A DNA stretch of 38,437 bases. Source: Pseudomonadota bacterium. Lineage in GTDB: Bacteria > Pseudomonadota > Gammaproteobacteria > Steroidobacterales > Steroidobacteraceae. The notes beneath the pieces were generated by a model. It was given only the letters and a program-made list of their open reading frames with translations. It searched no databases and had not been told where the DNA came from. The first letter of the stretch is position 1; each line of letters opens with the position of its first letter. The translations under genes and the position numbers were made by a program. Of this stretch, positions 1 through 7,799 are shown in pieces. The stretch spans positions 1-38,437 of the forward strand of contig JAJYLP010000029.1 in NCBI GenBank assembly GCA_021787615.1, in the 5' to 3' direction.

Positions 1-213
1 ATTGAGATTGCGCTTTTTCGGACAGCCATCACTGCCTTGGCTCCGGTCGGTCACGTTGGACCGGTCGCGTCACGGGCCCACACAACCTGCGCTATGCGGT
101 TCTGCTCCTCGAAATCGGGGGGGTGCCGCAATCGGCGAGCGGCGGTTCAAACGGCCCGCCGCACGTTCTGTGCCGCGAGCAGGTGCTCGATTAGAGCGGG
201 ATCGAGGCAATGG
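1..213. other. Left edge, no gene recognised
   Basis: Downstream flank of the M50 protease gene, which is read leftward and stops at 214. Open frames here are short or continue antisense through the protease gene, and none has a recognisable motif. I see no convincing terminator. Confidence 0.4.
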
Positions 214-894
214 TCAACGTGTCCCCGTGATAAAGAGGATGGCTTTGATCACGGCGTCCGTCGGGCGTCCAATGATCTGCGTGAAGACGTCGAAATGGGC
301 TCCCGTGCGTGCGGCAATGAGGGGAAGGATGAAGAATACCCCGATCACGATCGCGATGCCGTACCGCTCGAGTCGCGCGAGAGGCGCCGCCAGCGCATTT
401 GGCAGCACGCCCACTGCGACGCGCCCGCCGTCGAGCGGTGGCAGCGGAATCAAGTTGAAAACGGCCAGAAGCACATTGAGTTCGATGGCATGCACGAGAT
501 TCGCGAGCATCCACTGGCCGGCTACGGTCGGCAGAAATCCAACCGTATGCAGGAGGAAGGCGGCCACCGTGGCCATGAGAAGGTTCATGCCGGGCCCGGC
601 GGCGGCGACCCAAATCATGTCGCGCCGAGGGTTCCTCAAGCGCTCGAACCGCACGGGTACCGGCTTGGCGTAGCCGAACAGGAAGGGAGCGTGCATGAGA
701 ATCAGAATTGCCGGAAGTGCGATCGTGCCGAAGGGATCAATGTGTTTGAGCGGATTGAATGTCACACGCCCGAGTTGCCAGGCGGTATCGTCTCCGAAAC
801 GCTTGGCGATGTACCCGTGCGCCGCCTCGTGCAGCGTAATGGCGAGCAGCGCGGGAATGACCCAGGTTGACGCCAGATAAAGTATCGAATTGAT
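214..894 (-). CDS. Site-2 protease family M50 membrane metalloprotease
   Basis: Putative intramembrane zinc protease of the M50/S2P family, which cuts membrane-embedded substrates. With the first codon at 892-894 the product has 226 residues. It shows the zinc motif HEAAH (H22, E23, H26), then NPLKHIDPFGT, a GPGMNLL segment and the third-ligand motif NLIPLPPLDGGRV, with about five hydrophobic segments. This is the compact M50 form without a PDZ domain. The first ATG/GTG/TTG in frame is a GTG at 763-765, but starting there would remove HEAAH. The frame is open upstream to a TAG near 949-951 and contains no ATG, GTG or TTG. A good Shine-Dalgarno (AAGGAG, 901-906) lies six bases before an ATC codon followed by INSILYLASTW, which matches the expected N-terminal membrane helix. 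The family call is firm; the ATC start is inferred. A CTG at about 877-879 is the alternative. Confidence 0.8.
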   Translation of the reverse strand: MNSILYLASTWVIPALLAITLHEAAHGYIAKRFGDDTAWQLGRVTFNPLKHIDPFGTIALPAILILMHAPFLFGYAKPVPVRFERLRNPRRDMIWVAAAGPGMNLLMATVAAFLLHTVGFLPTVAGQWMLANLVHAIELNVLLAVFNLIPLPPLDGGRVAVGVLPNALAAPLARLERYGIAIVIGVFFILPLIAARTGAHFDVFTQIIGRPTDAVIKAILFITGTR

Positions 895-900
895 GAGCGG

Positions 901-906
901 CTCCTT
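901..906 (-). promoter_or_regulatory. Shine-Dalgarno that selects an ATC start for the M50 gene
   Basis: On the minus strand this reads AAGGAG. It is followed by six bases and then ATC at 892-894. It is the only strong ribosome-binding site upstream of the HEAAH codons. Confidence 0.5.
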
Positions 907-977
907 CGTTGGGCGGTAGGTATTGTGCCGCCAATGCGCGCCAGGACGCTAGGCCGGCGATTCCTCTTCGCGCAAGA

Positions 978-1013
978 GGGTTGCAACCGGCGTGCGTGAT
1001 CGGTCTGCAACCC
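978..1013. repeat. Inverted repeat upstream of the M50 gene
   Basis: GGGTTGCA (978-985) is the exact reverse complement of TGCAACCC (1006-1013), with a 20-base spacer. It could be a regulator site or an RNA stem-loop. No T-run follows on either side, so it is not a typical terminator. Confidence 0.4.
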
Positions 1014-1412
1014 AAAATTAGCAAAGAGGGATTCGACTGGCCACCGGTGAGTCCCGAGCACCGCTCGTCCGCGATAACGGTGTACTACTGCGTCGCGATA
1101 CCCAAGGACCGCCTGAATCCCGCCCCAGCGATGCGAGAAGCCCGCGGCTTCGGAGCCCCAGAGATCCGAGAATGCTCTGGCCGGACAGCCCTGCGTTGGA
1201 CGAGACTGCGAAATGCAGTGCAATCGGGTCGGTTGGCCGTCTCGCGGGACTTAAACAGAGTCGATGTCCCTGTTGAGCGGCTGGCGTAATGCCGCGCTGT
1301 TCGGGCTCGTCTCTCGAGCAATACCGGTGTTCATTGGGAATTAGGCACCCCCGAAGTCGCCGGCCATGAGCGGCCCCTCGGGTCGTACCGGGCCGTCCAC
1401 CCGCAGGACTGA

Positions 1413-1817
1413 TCAGGCGAGAAGAATGACCCGGACACCAAGGCGTTCGTATATGGGTGCCGCCCTACGGTCGCAGGTGATCAATTCCGCGGAGTGGGCC
1501 ACGGCTGTTACGGCAACGAGGGCATCGTAGGCTGCGCCGCCCGTTATGCCACGTTCCGACAGCTCAAATACAAATTCCCGGTAAGCGCGCGCAGCAAGGC
1601 GAAGGTATGCGTCGCTGAAGCGCAAGCGGAGAAAATCGCGCGCCACCTCGGCGGTGCAACGATGTGGCGGCGGCAGCCGGGTCAGCACGGAATACGTCTC
1701 GAGCGCACACTGATCGATCAGTCGAGCACCATCGTCCAGTACCGCACGTGCCCGTTCGTGGTGCTCATGCCACGATGCGAATGCGGCCACGGCTACGCTG
1801 GTATCAGCCGCCCTCAC
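1413..1817 (-). CDS. vapC: PIN-domain toxin, VapC type
   Basis: A 134-residue PIN-domain protein, predicted to be a magnesium-dependent RNase and the toxin of a type II toxin-antitoxin pair. The acidic residues expected at the PIN active site are present: D5 in the N-terminal ADTS motif, E40, D98 in the AAYDALVA motif and D116 in ITCDRRA. It starts with GTG at 1815-1817, which overlaps the antitoxin stop codon (GTGA), so the two are translationally coupled. The domain fills the protein and no residue is obviously missing, so the toxin may be active. VapC enzymes usually cut tRNA or rRNA; the target here cannot be read from sequence. Confidence 0.88.
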   Translation of the reverse strand: MRAADTSVAVAAFASWHEHHERARAVLDDGARLIDQCALETYSVLTRLPPPHRCTAEVARDFLRLRFSDAYLRLAARAYREFVFELSERGITGGAAYDALVAVTAVAHSAELITCDRRAAPIYERLGVRVILLA

Positions 1818-2059
1818 CGTCGGATACGCTCCAGCGTCTCGCGAACTTCTGCGGCTTTAAGGGTCGGTAATTCTGTCTCCACAATCGCGACGACGCTCTT
1901 TCCGCGGCGCTCCAGCGTCATCGGGGTCGCGGCAATCTCGATCTCAAGCCGTCCATCCCCGACGCGGATCTCGAGGGCCTGTCCCGGCTTGAGATCAAGC
2001 ACTTGGCGCAAAGCCTTCGGCACGACAATCCGTCCAGCGGCGTCGATGGTGGTTCGCAT
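1814..2059 (-). CDS. vapB: AbrB/MazE-fold antitoxin, VapB type
   Basis: An 81-residue protein whose first 45 residues match the swapped-hairpin AbrB fold (start TTIDAAGRIVVPKALR, then LDLKPGQALEIRV). This half should bind DNA and repress the operon. The remaining roughly 35 residues, ending in AAEVRETLERIRR, form the likely toxin-neutralising tail. It lies directly upstream of the PIN toxin, the usual order, with a 4-base overlap. The ATG at 2057-2059 is close to the promoter palindrome at 2070-2087 and has no clear Shine-Dalgarno, so the transcript may have a very short leader. Confidence 0.88.
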   Translation of the reverse strand: MRTTIDAAGRIVVPKALRQVLDLKPGQALEIRVGDGRLEIEIAATPMTLERRGKSVVAIVETELPTLKAAEVRETLERIRR

Positions 2060-2069
2060 GGCAAATAAT

Positions 2070-2087
2070 ATACCATAGATATGGTAT
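2070..2087. promoter_or_regulatory. Palindromic operator of the vapBC pair
   Basis: ATACCATA (2070-2077) and TATGGTAT (2080-2087) form a perfect inverted repeat around a GA centre, ending 11 bases before the antitoxin start. Its A+T richness stands out locally and it overlaps TATATT/TATTAT -10-like sequences read toward vapB. Autoregulation by the VapB-VapC complex is inferred from the usual behaviour of such operons. Confidence 0.65.
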
Positions 2088-2419
2088 TAGATCTGCCAAT
2101 TGGACACCCATTCGTTCGCCGGTTTCCGTGTTCTGTAAAGCAAAGCTTTGGGTAGCGTATGGCTCACACGCGCCGGTATCAGGCGTCGTGCACGACCACC
2201 GTTCCAGATCGGGTACCGAAAGGTTCATTGCGCGAGCGGCGTGCAATCTCGCAGGTCCAGACGGCTGCCTCTGGATGGTCCGACTGGCGGCACACGTATA
2301 GGAACGACCGCTCGCGCTTCCTGCAGTTGCGAGCAAGGCAGGATTTGAACCGATTCTGGCTTGGCGCGATTCTTCAACCTCACACAACCGGCATGCGGGC
2401 TGCCGTGAAGGGGGAAACA
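2088..2419. other. Intergenic gap between vapBC and the amidase gene
   Basis: The region separates the divergent vapBC operon and the amidase gene. The amidase reading frame stays open leftward to 2159, but its translation there shows no conserved sequence and precedes the Tat signal peptide, so it is probably non-coding. A minus-strand patch near 2340-2355 resembles a tRNA T-arm but does not fold into a tRNA. Confidence 0.4.
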
Positions 2420-4222
2420 ATGTCGACGTCTCGACGCGAATTTCTGGTGTCCTCGGCTGCGTTTCTGGGAACGGGCACTGCTGCTTCGCAAGATGCCACC
2501 GATCGTCCGGCACCCGCTGACCGACGGCCTCTCGGCTCACCCCCGGCATTCGGGACGGCAAAGGGCGTCGGCCCGGAAGTGACCGCGGCGACCTTTTCCG
2601 AGGCGCAGAGACTGGTGCGGGTCAAGATGAGCTCCGCCGAACGCACGGAGGCCGCGTCCAACTGGCGCAACAGCATGGCGCCGCTTTACGAGCGGCGCAC
2701 GGGTCCGCGCAAGGTCGATCTTGAGCCGGGGCTCGCGCCGTACTCGCTGTGGAATCCAGTGCTGCCCGGGCACGCCCCAACTCCTCGCCACAATGAATTC
2801 GTCCGCAGCGGCCAGGATCCGGGCCCCCTGCCGGCGGACGATGTCGATATCGCCTTCGCGCCGCTCTGGAAGCTCGCCCATTGGCTTCGGACACGCCAAC
2901 TGCAATCCGAGCGGCTGACCGAGCTTTACCTGCGGCGTCTTGAGATCTGGGGCCCCCGTTTGAAGTGCGTCATCACCGTCACCCGTGATCTCGCCCTCGA
3001 GCAGGCGAGGAGGGCGGACCGGGAGATCTCAGCGGGACAGTATCGCGGCCCGCTGCACGGGATCCCGTGGGGAGCGAAAGATCTTCTCGATACCGCCGGC
3101 ATTCGTACCACATATGGCGCGGAACCCTTCAGGAATCGCGTGCCGGCCAAGGATGCCGTCGTCGTCCACCGATTACGGACGGCCGGGGCCGTGCTCGTCG
3201 CCAAGCTGAGCATGGGTGCATTGGCGCTTAACGACATCTGGTTCGGCGGTCAAACGAAGAATCCGTGGCTCTTGCAGGAAGGTTCGGGCGGCTCGAGCGC
3301 TGGCCCCGCCGCCGCGACCGCCGCCGGCCTGGTCGGCTTCTCGATCGGCAGCGAGACCGAAGGCAGCATCGTCGATCCGAGCGACCGCTGCGGGGTATCC
3401 GGCCTGCGTCCCACCTTCGGGCGCGTCCCTCGCACCGGAGCGATGACATTGTGCTGGTCGCTCGACAAGCTTGGGCCGATTGCGCGCGGCGTCGAAGACA
3501 CGTTGCTCGTCCTGCAGGCAATTTCCGGGCCAGATGCCGGCGACCTCTCCAGCGTGCCGAGCGTGCTCGATTTCAATGCCCAAGCCAGCGTCAGGGGACT
3601 GCGCGTGGGGTACTTCCCGCGCTGGGAACGAGCTGCGACGGAAGTCGACCGGCACGCGCTCCAGCAGCTCAGGTCACTCGGCCTCGAAGCGGTACCAGTG
3701 GATATTCCCGACTGGCCTTACGACTCGCTGAACACGATCCTGTTCGCCGAGGCCGCCGCGGCCTTCGAGAAACTCACGCTCAGCGGTGGCGTGGATCAAC
3801 TGCGGATGCAGACACCGGATGCATGGCCGAACACGTTTCGCCAGGCACGCTTCCTCTCCGCCGTCGATGCCGTGCAGGCCGACCGGTTCCGGCGCCTGGT
3901 CGCCCAGGAAATGGACAAGCTGTTCTCGAAAGTCGACCTGCTCATCGTGCCGTCGCTGCGCGGTGAAATGCTGACGATCGGCAATTTCACCGGCTATCCG
4001 TCGCTGACACTGCGAGCGGGCTTCATTGACATCACGCAGGCCCGCAGCGACTGGGCCCCCGACCCGCTTCGGCCGCTGCCGCACTTCGATCCACCGCGCC
4101 GAGTGCCGCACAGCGTCACCTTGGTGGGACGCCTGTTCGATGAGGGAACGATCGGCCGGGTTGGCCTCGCGCTCGAGCAGATGCTGAAGGTCGCAGGCGA
4201 ACGACCACCGGGGTTCGCTTGA
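2420..4222 (+). CDS. Tat-exported amidase-signature family hydrolase
   Basis: A 600-residue member of the amidase signature family, which hydrolyses amides through a Ser-cisSer-Lys triad. The triad is visible: K220 in GIPWGAKDLL, S292 in the GSGGSSAG loop and S316 in GSETEGSI (spacings of 72 and 96 from the lysine, normal for the family). The glycine-rich core runs from about 210 to 360 and the C-terminal FTGYPSLTL segment is typical. The ATG at 2420 is chosen because it follows GAAGGGGG and begins a twin-arginine signal (SRREFLVSSAAF), so the enzyme should be exported folded to the periplasm. The long linker at 30-150 is poorly conserved. The substrate is unknown. It stands alone, divergent from vapBC. 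Confidence 0.88.
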   Translation: MSTSRREFLVSSAAFLGTGTAASQDATDRPAPADRRPLGSPPAFGTAKGVGPEVTAATFSEAQRLVRVKMSSAERTEAASNWRNSMAPLYERRTGPRKVDLEPGLAPYSLWNPVLPGHAPTPRHNEFVRSGQDPGPLPADDVDIAFAPLWKLAHWLRTRQLQSERLTELYLRRLEIWGPRLKCVITVTRDLALEQARRADREISAGQYRGPLHGIPWGAKDLLDTAGIRTTYGAEPFRNRVPAKDAVVVHRLRTAGAVLVAKLSMGALALNDIWFGGQTKNPWLLQEGSGGSSAGPAAATAAGLVGFSIGSETEGSIVDPSDRCGVSGLRPTFGRVPRTGAMTLCWSLDKLGPIARGVEDTLLVLQAISGPDAGDLSSVPSVLDFNAQASVRGLRVGYFPRWERAATEVDRHALQQLRSLGLEAVPVDIPDWPYDSLNTILFAEAAAAFEKLTLSGGVDQLRMQTPDAWPNTFRQARFLSAVDAVQADRFRRLVAQEMDKLFSKVDLLIVPSLRGEMLTIGNFTGYPSLTLRAGFIDITQARSDWAPDPLRPLPHFDPPRRVPHSVTLVGRLFDEGTIGRVGLALEQMLKVAGERPPGFA

Positions 4223-4538
4223 ATACCGCTGGGCACCTGATCCTCTTGCAGAGCATCCAGCTTGGCGCGGCGCGCCGCTCACGATTTGGTTGGACCCGGC
4301 AAGCGCTTTCGAGCCCTCGCCCGAGGCAATCGGATGCGCGTTGCAGTCTTTCCTAAGGCGACCGGATCGACGAGCCCGCATTGCGCGGCGATACCCAGCC
4401 CGGCACCGTTGGTCGCTCCGACTCTCTTGCTCTTCGCGGGCCGAGCAATGACAATCCGGTACGAGCCAGGTGAAGCGGATGTAAGACGCGGAACGTCCGT
4501 GATCAGCCCGGGATAGGGACTCGAGCACCGGAGTCATT
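4223..4538. other. Intergenic gap, no gene recognised
   Basis: About 316 bp between the amidase and the FMN reductase. Open frames on both strands have no recognisable motif and no good ribosome-binding site. It could hold a relic too decayed to identify. Confidence 0.35.
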
Positions 4539-5099
4539 GTGCTGAATATTCTCGCCCTGTCCGGCAGTCTGCGGGCTGCGTCCATCAATTCGATGATTCT
4601 ACGTGCCGCTGCGCGGCTTGCACCACGCGACGTCGACGTCTCGGTCTTCACCGGGCTCGGTGAGCTGCCGCTGTTCAATCCTGATCTTCAAGAGAGTCTT
4701 CCTCCAAGCGTACTGAGTTTTCAGCGTGCGGTCGCTCGCGCAGATGCGCTGCTTATTGCCAGTCCGGAATACGCTCATGGCGTGACCGGAACCATCAAGA
4801 ACGCACTTGATTGGCTTGTCGGTTTCGAACCATTTGCCTGCAAATTCGTGGCAGTTCTGAACACCTCGCCGCGGGCGCACCACGCAGATGACGCTTTGCG
4901 CGAAACACTCCGGACGATGGCCGCGCTGATCGTCGAGCCGGCATCGATCTGCGTGCCATTGCTCGGGGCCGGTCTTGACGAGCCCGGGATCGTAGCCACG
5001 CCTGCCATCGCGGATACAGTCCGCGCATGCCTTCGCGCTCTCGAGCACGCAGTTGCATCGCGCCGCGAACCACTGACGGCGGAACTCCCCGTCCATTGA
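4539..5099 (+). CDS. NADPH-dependent FMN reductase / quinone reductase-like flavoprotein
   Basis: A 186-residue flavodoxin-fold protein of the NADPH-dependent FMN reductase (ArsH/YieF-like) family. Visible motifs are the N-terminal phosphate-binding LSGSLRAASINS (about residues 6-17), the flavin-contacting SPEYAHGVTGTIKNALDW (about 76-93) and the downstream NTSPRAHH loop. Such cytoplasmic enzymes transfer hydride from NAD(P)H to FMN, quinones, chromate or azo compounds. The physiological substrate cannot be assigned here. The start is GTG at 4539, preceded by GGAG (4530-4533) at good spacing. It appears monocistronic. Confidence 0.87.
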   Translation: MLNILALSGSLRAASINSMILRAAARLAPRDVDVSVFTGLGELPLFNPDLQESLPPSVLSFQRAVARADALLIASPEYAHGVTGTIKNALDWLVGFEPFACKFVAVLNTSPRAHHADDALRETLRTMAALIVEPASICVPLLGAGLDEPGIVATPAIADTVRACLRALEHAVASRREPLTAELPVH

Positions 5100-5539
5100 T
5101 CCCGTCGATCACTCGAACCGTCGAGGTCCGGCGTTGCCGCTGCGGCTCGAAGCCAAGTCACGGGCGCAACGATCCAGCGTCAACGGGCGGGAGCAGGAAA
5201 GGCTCCGGCGATTCAGCCTGACCTCAATGTCTTCATATCGCTTTCCAATTCTCCGTGAGCAGACGGTTGTACGGCCGCACTCGCCAGCCAGCGATTCGGT
5301 GCCGCTCGCCGAACAATCAGGCGCATCTCCAATCCCCTCAGCCAGGGCGCCGTCATACAACAAGCAGACTCCTCGATGACGACACTACACCGGCGCATCG
5401 CCCACAAGGTGCAGTGGCGATGCGGAGTTCGGTGCGCGTGGCAGCATGAAGCAGGTGCGCCTGGCAAAGTTAAGGTTGCGTTCACGGGCGCTGTGGTATT
5501 CAAGAATCAGTTGAAGATCATGAGCTTGCTGGAGGATTC
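5100..5539. other. Intergenic gap of 440 bp
   Basis: No frame shows a recognisable protein. The only clear signal is the GGAGG ribosome-binding site at 5531-5535, which belongs to the small membrane protein that follows. Confidence 0.4.
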
Positions 5540-5668
5540 ATGCCCTTGATGCAAGTTTTCTTTGCTCTGGTCCTGGGGCTGGCGAGCCTCGGCTCGCTCG
5601 CCTTCGCTGTGATCAGCAGCCGCCCCCCGGCTCGGGATTCGCACATCAGACTTGAAAGAAGTAAGTGA
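5540..5668 (+). CDS. Small membrane protein, 42 residues
   Basis: An ATG at 5540 sits four bases after a perfect GGAGG and opens a 42-codon frame ending in TGA at 5666-5668. The product starts MPLMQVFFALVLG and has one hydrophobic helix (about residues 4-26, ending near AFAVISS), followed by a basic, polar tail (RPPARDSHIRLERSK). This topology fits a single-pass inner-membrane protein or an uncleaved signal anchor. I do not recognise the family. The exact ribosome-binding site and clean amphipathic layout support a real gene; the short length keeps confidence moderate. Confidence 0.5.
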   Translation: MPLMQVFFALVLGLASLGSLAFAVISSRPPARDSHIRLERSK

Positions 5669-6012
5669 CGTGCCGTGACCGATCTTGATCCGCGCCTTTA
5701 GTTTGAGGCTCGGCCGAGCCCAGCACCCTTGCTGTCCGCGATGCGATAGGCGATCCGGAGGCCTTGCTTGGAGCGTACTTCGATCTCAAATCGCTCTCGG
5801 ACCTCAAGGCTCAACAGCGTCCTCTAGGGACGCGATTCTGCTTGCGCGGCTTTATCTAAGCCTTCGGTGCCTCCGCGACGCGCTGGGCAGAGCTGGGGCG
5901 CCACTCTCGGCACTGGCGGCGCGCGAATGGGTTCCTTGGTAATCGGGCATCGCCGACGCACGGCTGCGACGGAGTTTTGACTCAAGCCTCCTGACGGGCG
6001 CATATTTTCCGC
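5669..6012. other. Intergenic gap of 344 bp
   Basis: No recognised family. A minus-strand frame at 5698-5814 encodes a 38-residue stretch containing VRERFEIEVRSKQGLRIAYR, whose composition looks protein-like. It lies just after an in-frame stop that ends another minus frame, so it could be a gene relic. Confidence 0.3.
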
Positions 6013-7425
6013 ATGAGGCATCACGTAGCGATTCGTCCACTGTTGGGCATCGGCATGGTCTTGTTGCTTGCCGTCCCGGGCGCGCGCGCACAGGACTGGC
6101 CGATGTTCGGCGGCAATGTGCAGAGCGCGAGCGCCAACCCTCGGACTGCGGGAATCACCGCCGCGAACGTCAAACGGCTCCGGCTCCGTCGAGTAAAGCT
6201 GGACGGCATCGTGGATGCAAGCGCGATTTACCTACGCGGCGCAGTCATCGATGGCGCTCGCCGCAACGCGATCTTCGTGACCACGAGCTACGGCAGGACC
6301 ATCGCGTTGGATGCCGATGACGGCGATGTTTTGTGGAAATACACGCCGGCGAGTTATGGCGATCTCGCGGGCACGCATCAGTTCACCAACTCGACGCCGG
6401 TTGCCGATCCTGACGAGAAGTTCATTTACGCCGCTTCCCCAGACGGGTACATTCAGAAGCTGGCAGTCAGCAACGGCCGGCTCGTTTGGCGCACTCCCGT
6501 CACGGAGCTGCCGCAGCGGGAGAAAATGGACTCGCCGCTGAAGTTCTTCCAGGGCCATGTAATCGCCGTCACGGCGGGATACATCGGCGATCGGCCGCCC
6601 TATCAGGGCCACGTCGCCATTCTCGACGGCAGATCCGGCAAGCTACTTCACGTGTGGAACACGCTGTGCAGCAATCGAGCGGGCCTGATCCGGCCAGAGT
6701 CCTGCCGGCAATCCCGCTCGGCCATCTGGGGCCGCGCCGGGGCCGTCATCGATCCCGATGGTGGTCACATTTTCATCGCCACGGGCAACGGGCGGTGGAA
6801 CGGCAGCACCGACTGGGGTGATGCGCTCGTTGAGCTCAATTCCACGGCCACCAAGATGCTCGGCAACTATACTCCGACCAACACGGCGGAACTTGACTAC
6901 GATGATCTGGACTTGGGCTCGACGTCGCCCGTGCTGCTGGGCAGCGGCTTGATTGCCCAGGGGGGCAAGGATGGCAAGATCCGCCTGCTCAGCGAACGCG
7001 AAATCGCTGGCGACACTGCGCACAAAGGCCACGAGCTGCAGATCGTCGCAACGCCCGGCGGCACGGATCTATTCAGTCAGCCCGCGGTATGGCGATACCG
7101 CCGCGCGACCTGGATGTTCGTTTCCGACAACGATGGTACCGCAGCCTGGCGGTTGCGCAACGGCCGCCTCCATCGAGAATGGATCAACGACACCGGCGGC
7201 ACCAGCCCATTTGAGGCCGACGGCCTGCTGTTCGTCTATGCGCCGCGCGGCGGACTCAACGTGTATGCAGCGACTTCCGGCAAGCGCATTGCAAGGCTGC
7301 CCTGCGGTCCGGGCCATTGGAACAGCCCCATTGTGGTCGACCGCATGATCATTCTCCCGGAAGGCAATGCCAATAGCCGAGCAACGATCGGGGTGCTGGA
7401 TATATGGTCATTGACCGGCCGGTAG
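6013..7425 (+). CDS. Secreted PQQ-binding-like beta-propeller protein
   Basis: A 470-residue protein with a signal peptide (about residues 1-26, cut after ARA before QDWPMFGG). It then shows repeated beta-propeller blades of the PQQ-dehydrogenase/quinoprotein type: strands such as RTIALDADDGDVLWKY, GYIQKLAVSNGRLVWR and HVAILDGRSGKLLHVW recur with the usual aromatic and W/G turn positions. It lacks the full-length PQQ alcohol dehydrogenase architecture and I see no cytochrome c CXXCH motif. It could be a structural propeller or a small quinoprotein, acting in the periplasm. The start at 6013 lacks a strong Shine-Dalgarno but is the only ATG giving an intact signal peptide. No partner gene lies close by. 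Confidence 0.82.
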   Translation: MRHHVAIRPLLGIGMVLLLAVPGARAQDWPMFGGNVQSASANPRTAGITAANVKRLRLRRVKLDGIVDASAIYLRGAVIDGARRNAIFVTTSYGRTIALDADDGDVLWKYTPASYGDLAGTHQFTNSTPVADPDEKFIYAASPDGYIQKLAVSNGRLVWRTPVTELPQREKMDSPLKFFQGHVIAVTAGYIGDRPPYQGHVAILDGRSGKLLHVWNTLCSNRAGLIRPESCRQSRSAIWGRAGAVIDPDGGHIFIATGNGRWNGSTDWGDALVELNSTATKMLGNYTPTNTAELDYDDLDLGSTSPVLLGSGLIAQGGKDGKIRLLSEREIAGDTAHKGHELQIVATPGGTDLFSQPAVWRYRRATWMFVSDNDGTAAWRLRNGRLHREWINDTGGTSPFEADGLLFVYAPRGGLNVYAATSGKRIARLPCGPGHWNSPIVVDRMIILPEGNANSRATIGVLDIWSLTGR

Positions 7426-7799
7426 CCGCAGCGATCACTTGTTCGGACGGAGAGCGACGAGGTTGCTGATCGCGCGTTGGCCGAGTCTGGTTCATGCCGG
7501 GTTACGCAAGACTGACGTCATCGTGAATGGACTGCGCGCCGGCCAACCACGGCCGTGCGGCCGGGATTCTGCCGCCGGCACGGCGTCCGGCGGAGCTCGC
7601 TACCGTTGTGATGAGCCGCGGCGGCGGTCCTCGTTCTCCAGCGCAGCGCAACCGCTCGCTGTAGGCTTTTGGTCCTTCGATGTGCCGTCGCTTCCTGAGA
7701 ACCGGAGCGTCAATTTCGCCGCCGAGCGGCCGCGACGGACACGAAGCATTGCATCACCGGTGCCCTGGCGCGGAACTCGCGGCTATTCACGCTCCTGAC
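7426..7799. other. Convergent intergenic gap, no gene recognised
   Basis: About 374 bp between the stop codons of the PQQ-like propeller (+) and the VPS10/BNR protein (-). No coherent frame and no clear intrinsic terminator are visible. Confidence 0.4.

Larger units (their letters stand above)
895..1412. other. Intergenic gap of about 520 bp with two stem-loops
   Basis: No protein family is recognisable in any frame. The part nearest the protease gene holds a small hairpin (CCTCTT/AAGAGG, 963-979) and a longer inverted repeat (978-1013). They may belong to the untranslated leader of the M50 gene, but I see no known riboswitch. Confidence 0.4.

Noticed and set aside
2-870. Long plus-strand open frames at the left edge
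   Set aside because: They run antisense to the M50 protease, whose HEAAH and LDGG motifs show the real strand. High GC content leaves such shadow frames open.
2330-2360. Minus-strand sequence resembling a tRNA T-arm (GGTTCAAATCC)
   Set aside because: The T-stem pairs only two bases and no acceptor, anticodon or D arms can be folded around it, so it is not a tRNA or a supported attachment site.
3674-4678. 334-codon minus-strand open frame
   Set aside because: It is antisense to the amidase C-terminus, arginine-rich, and has no family motif.
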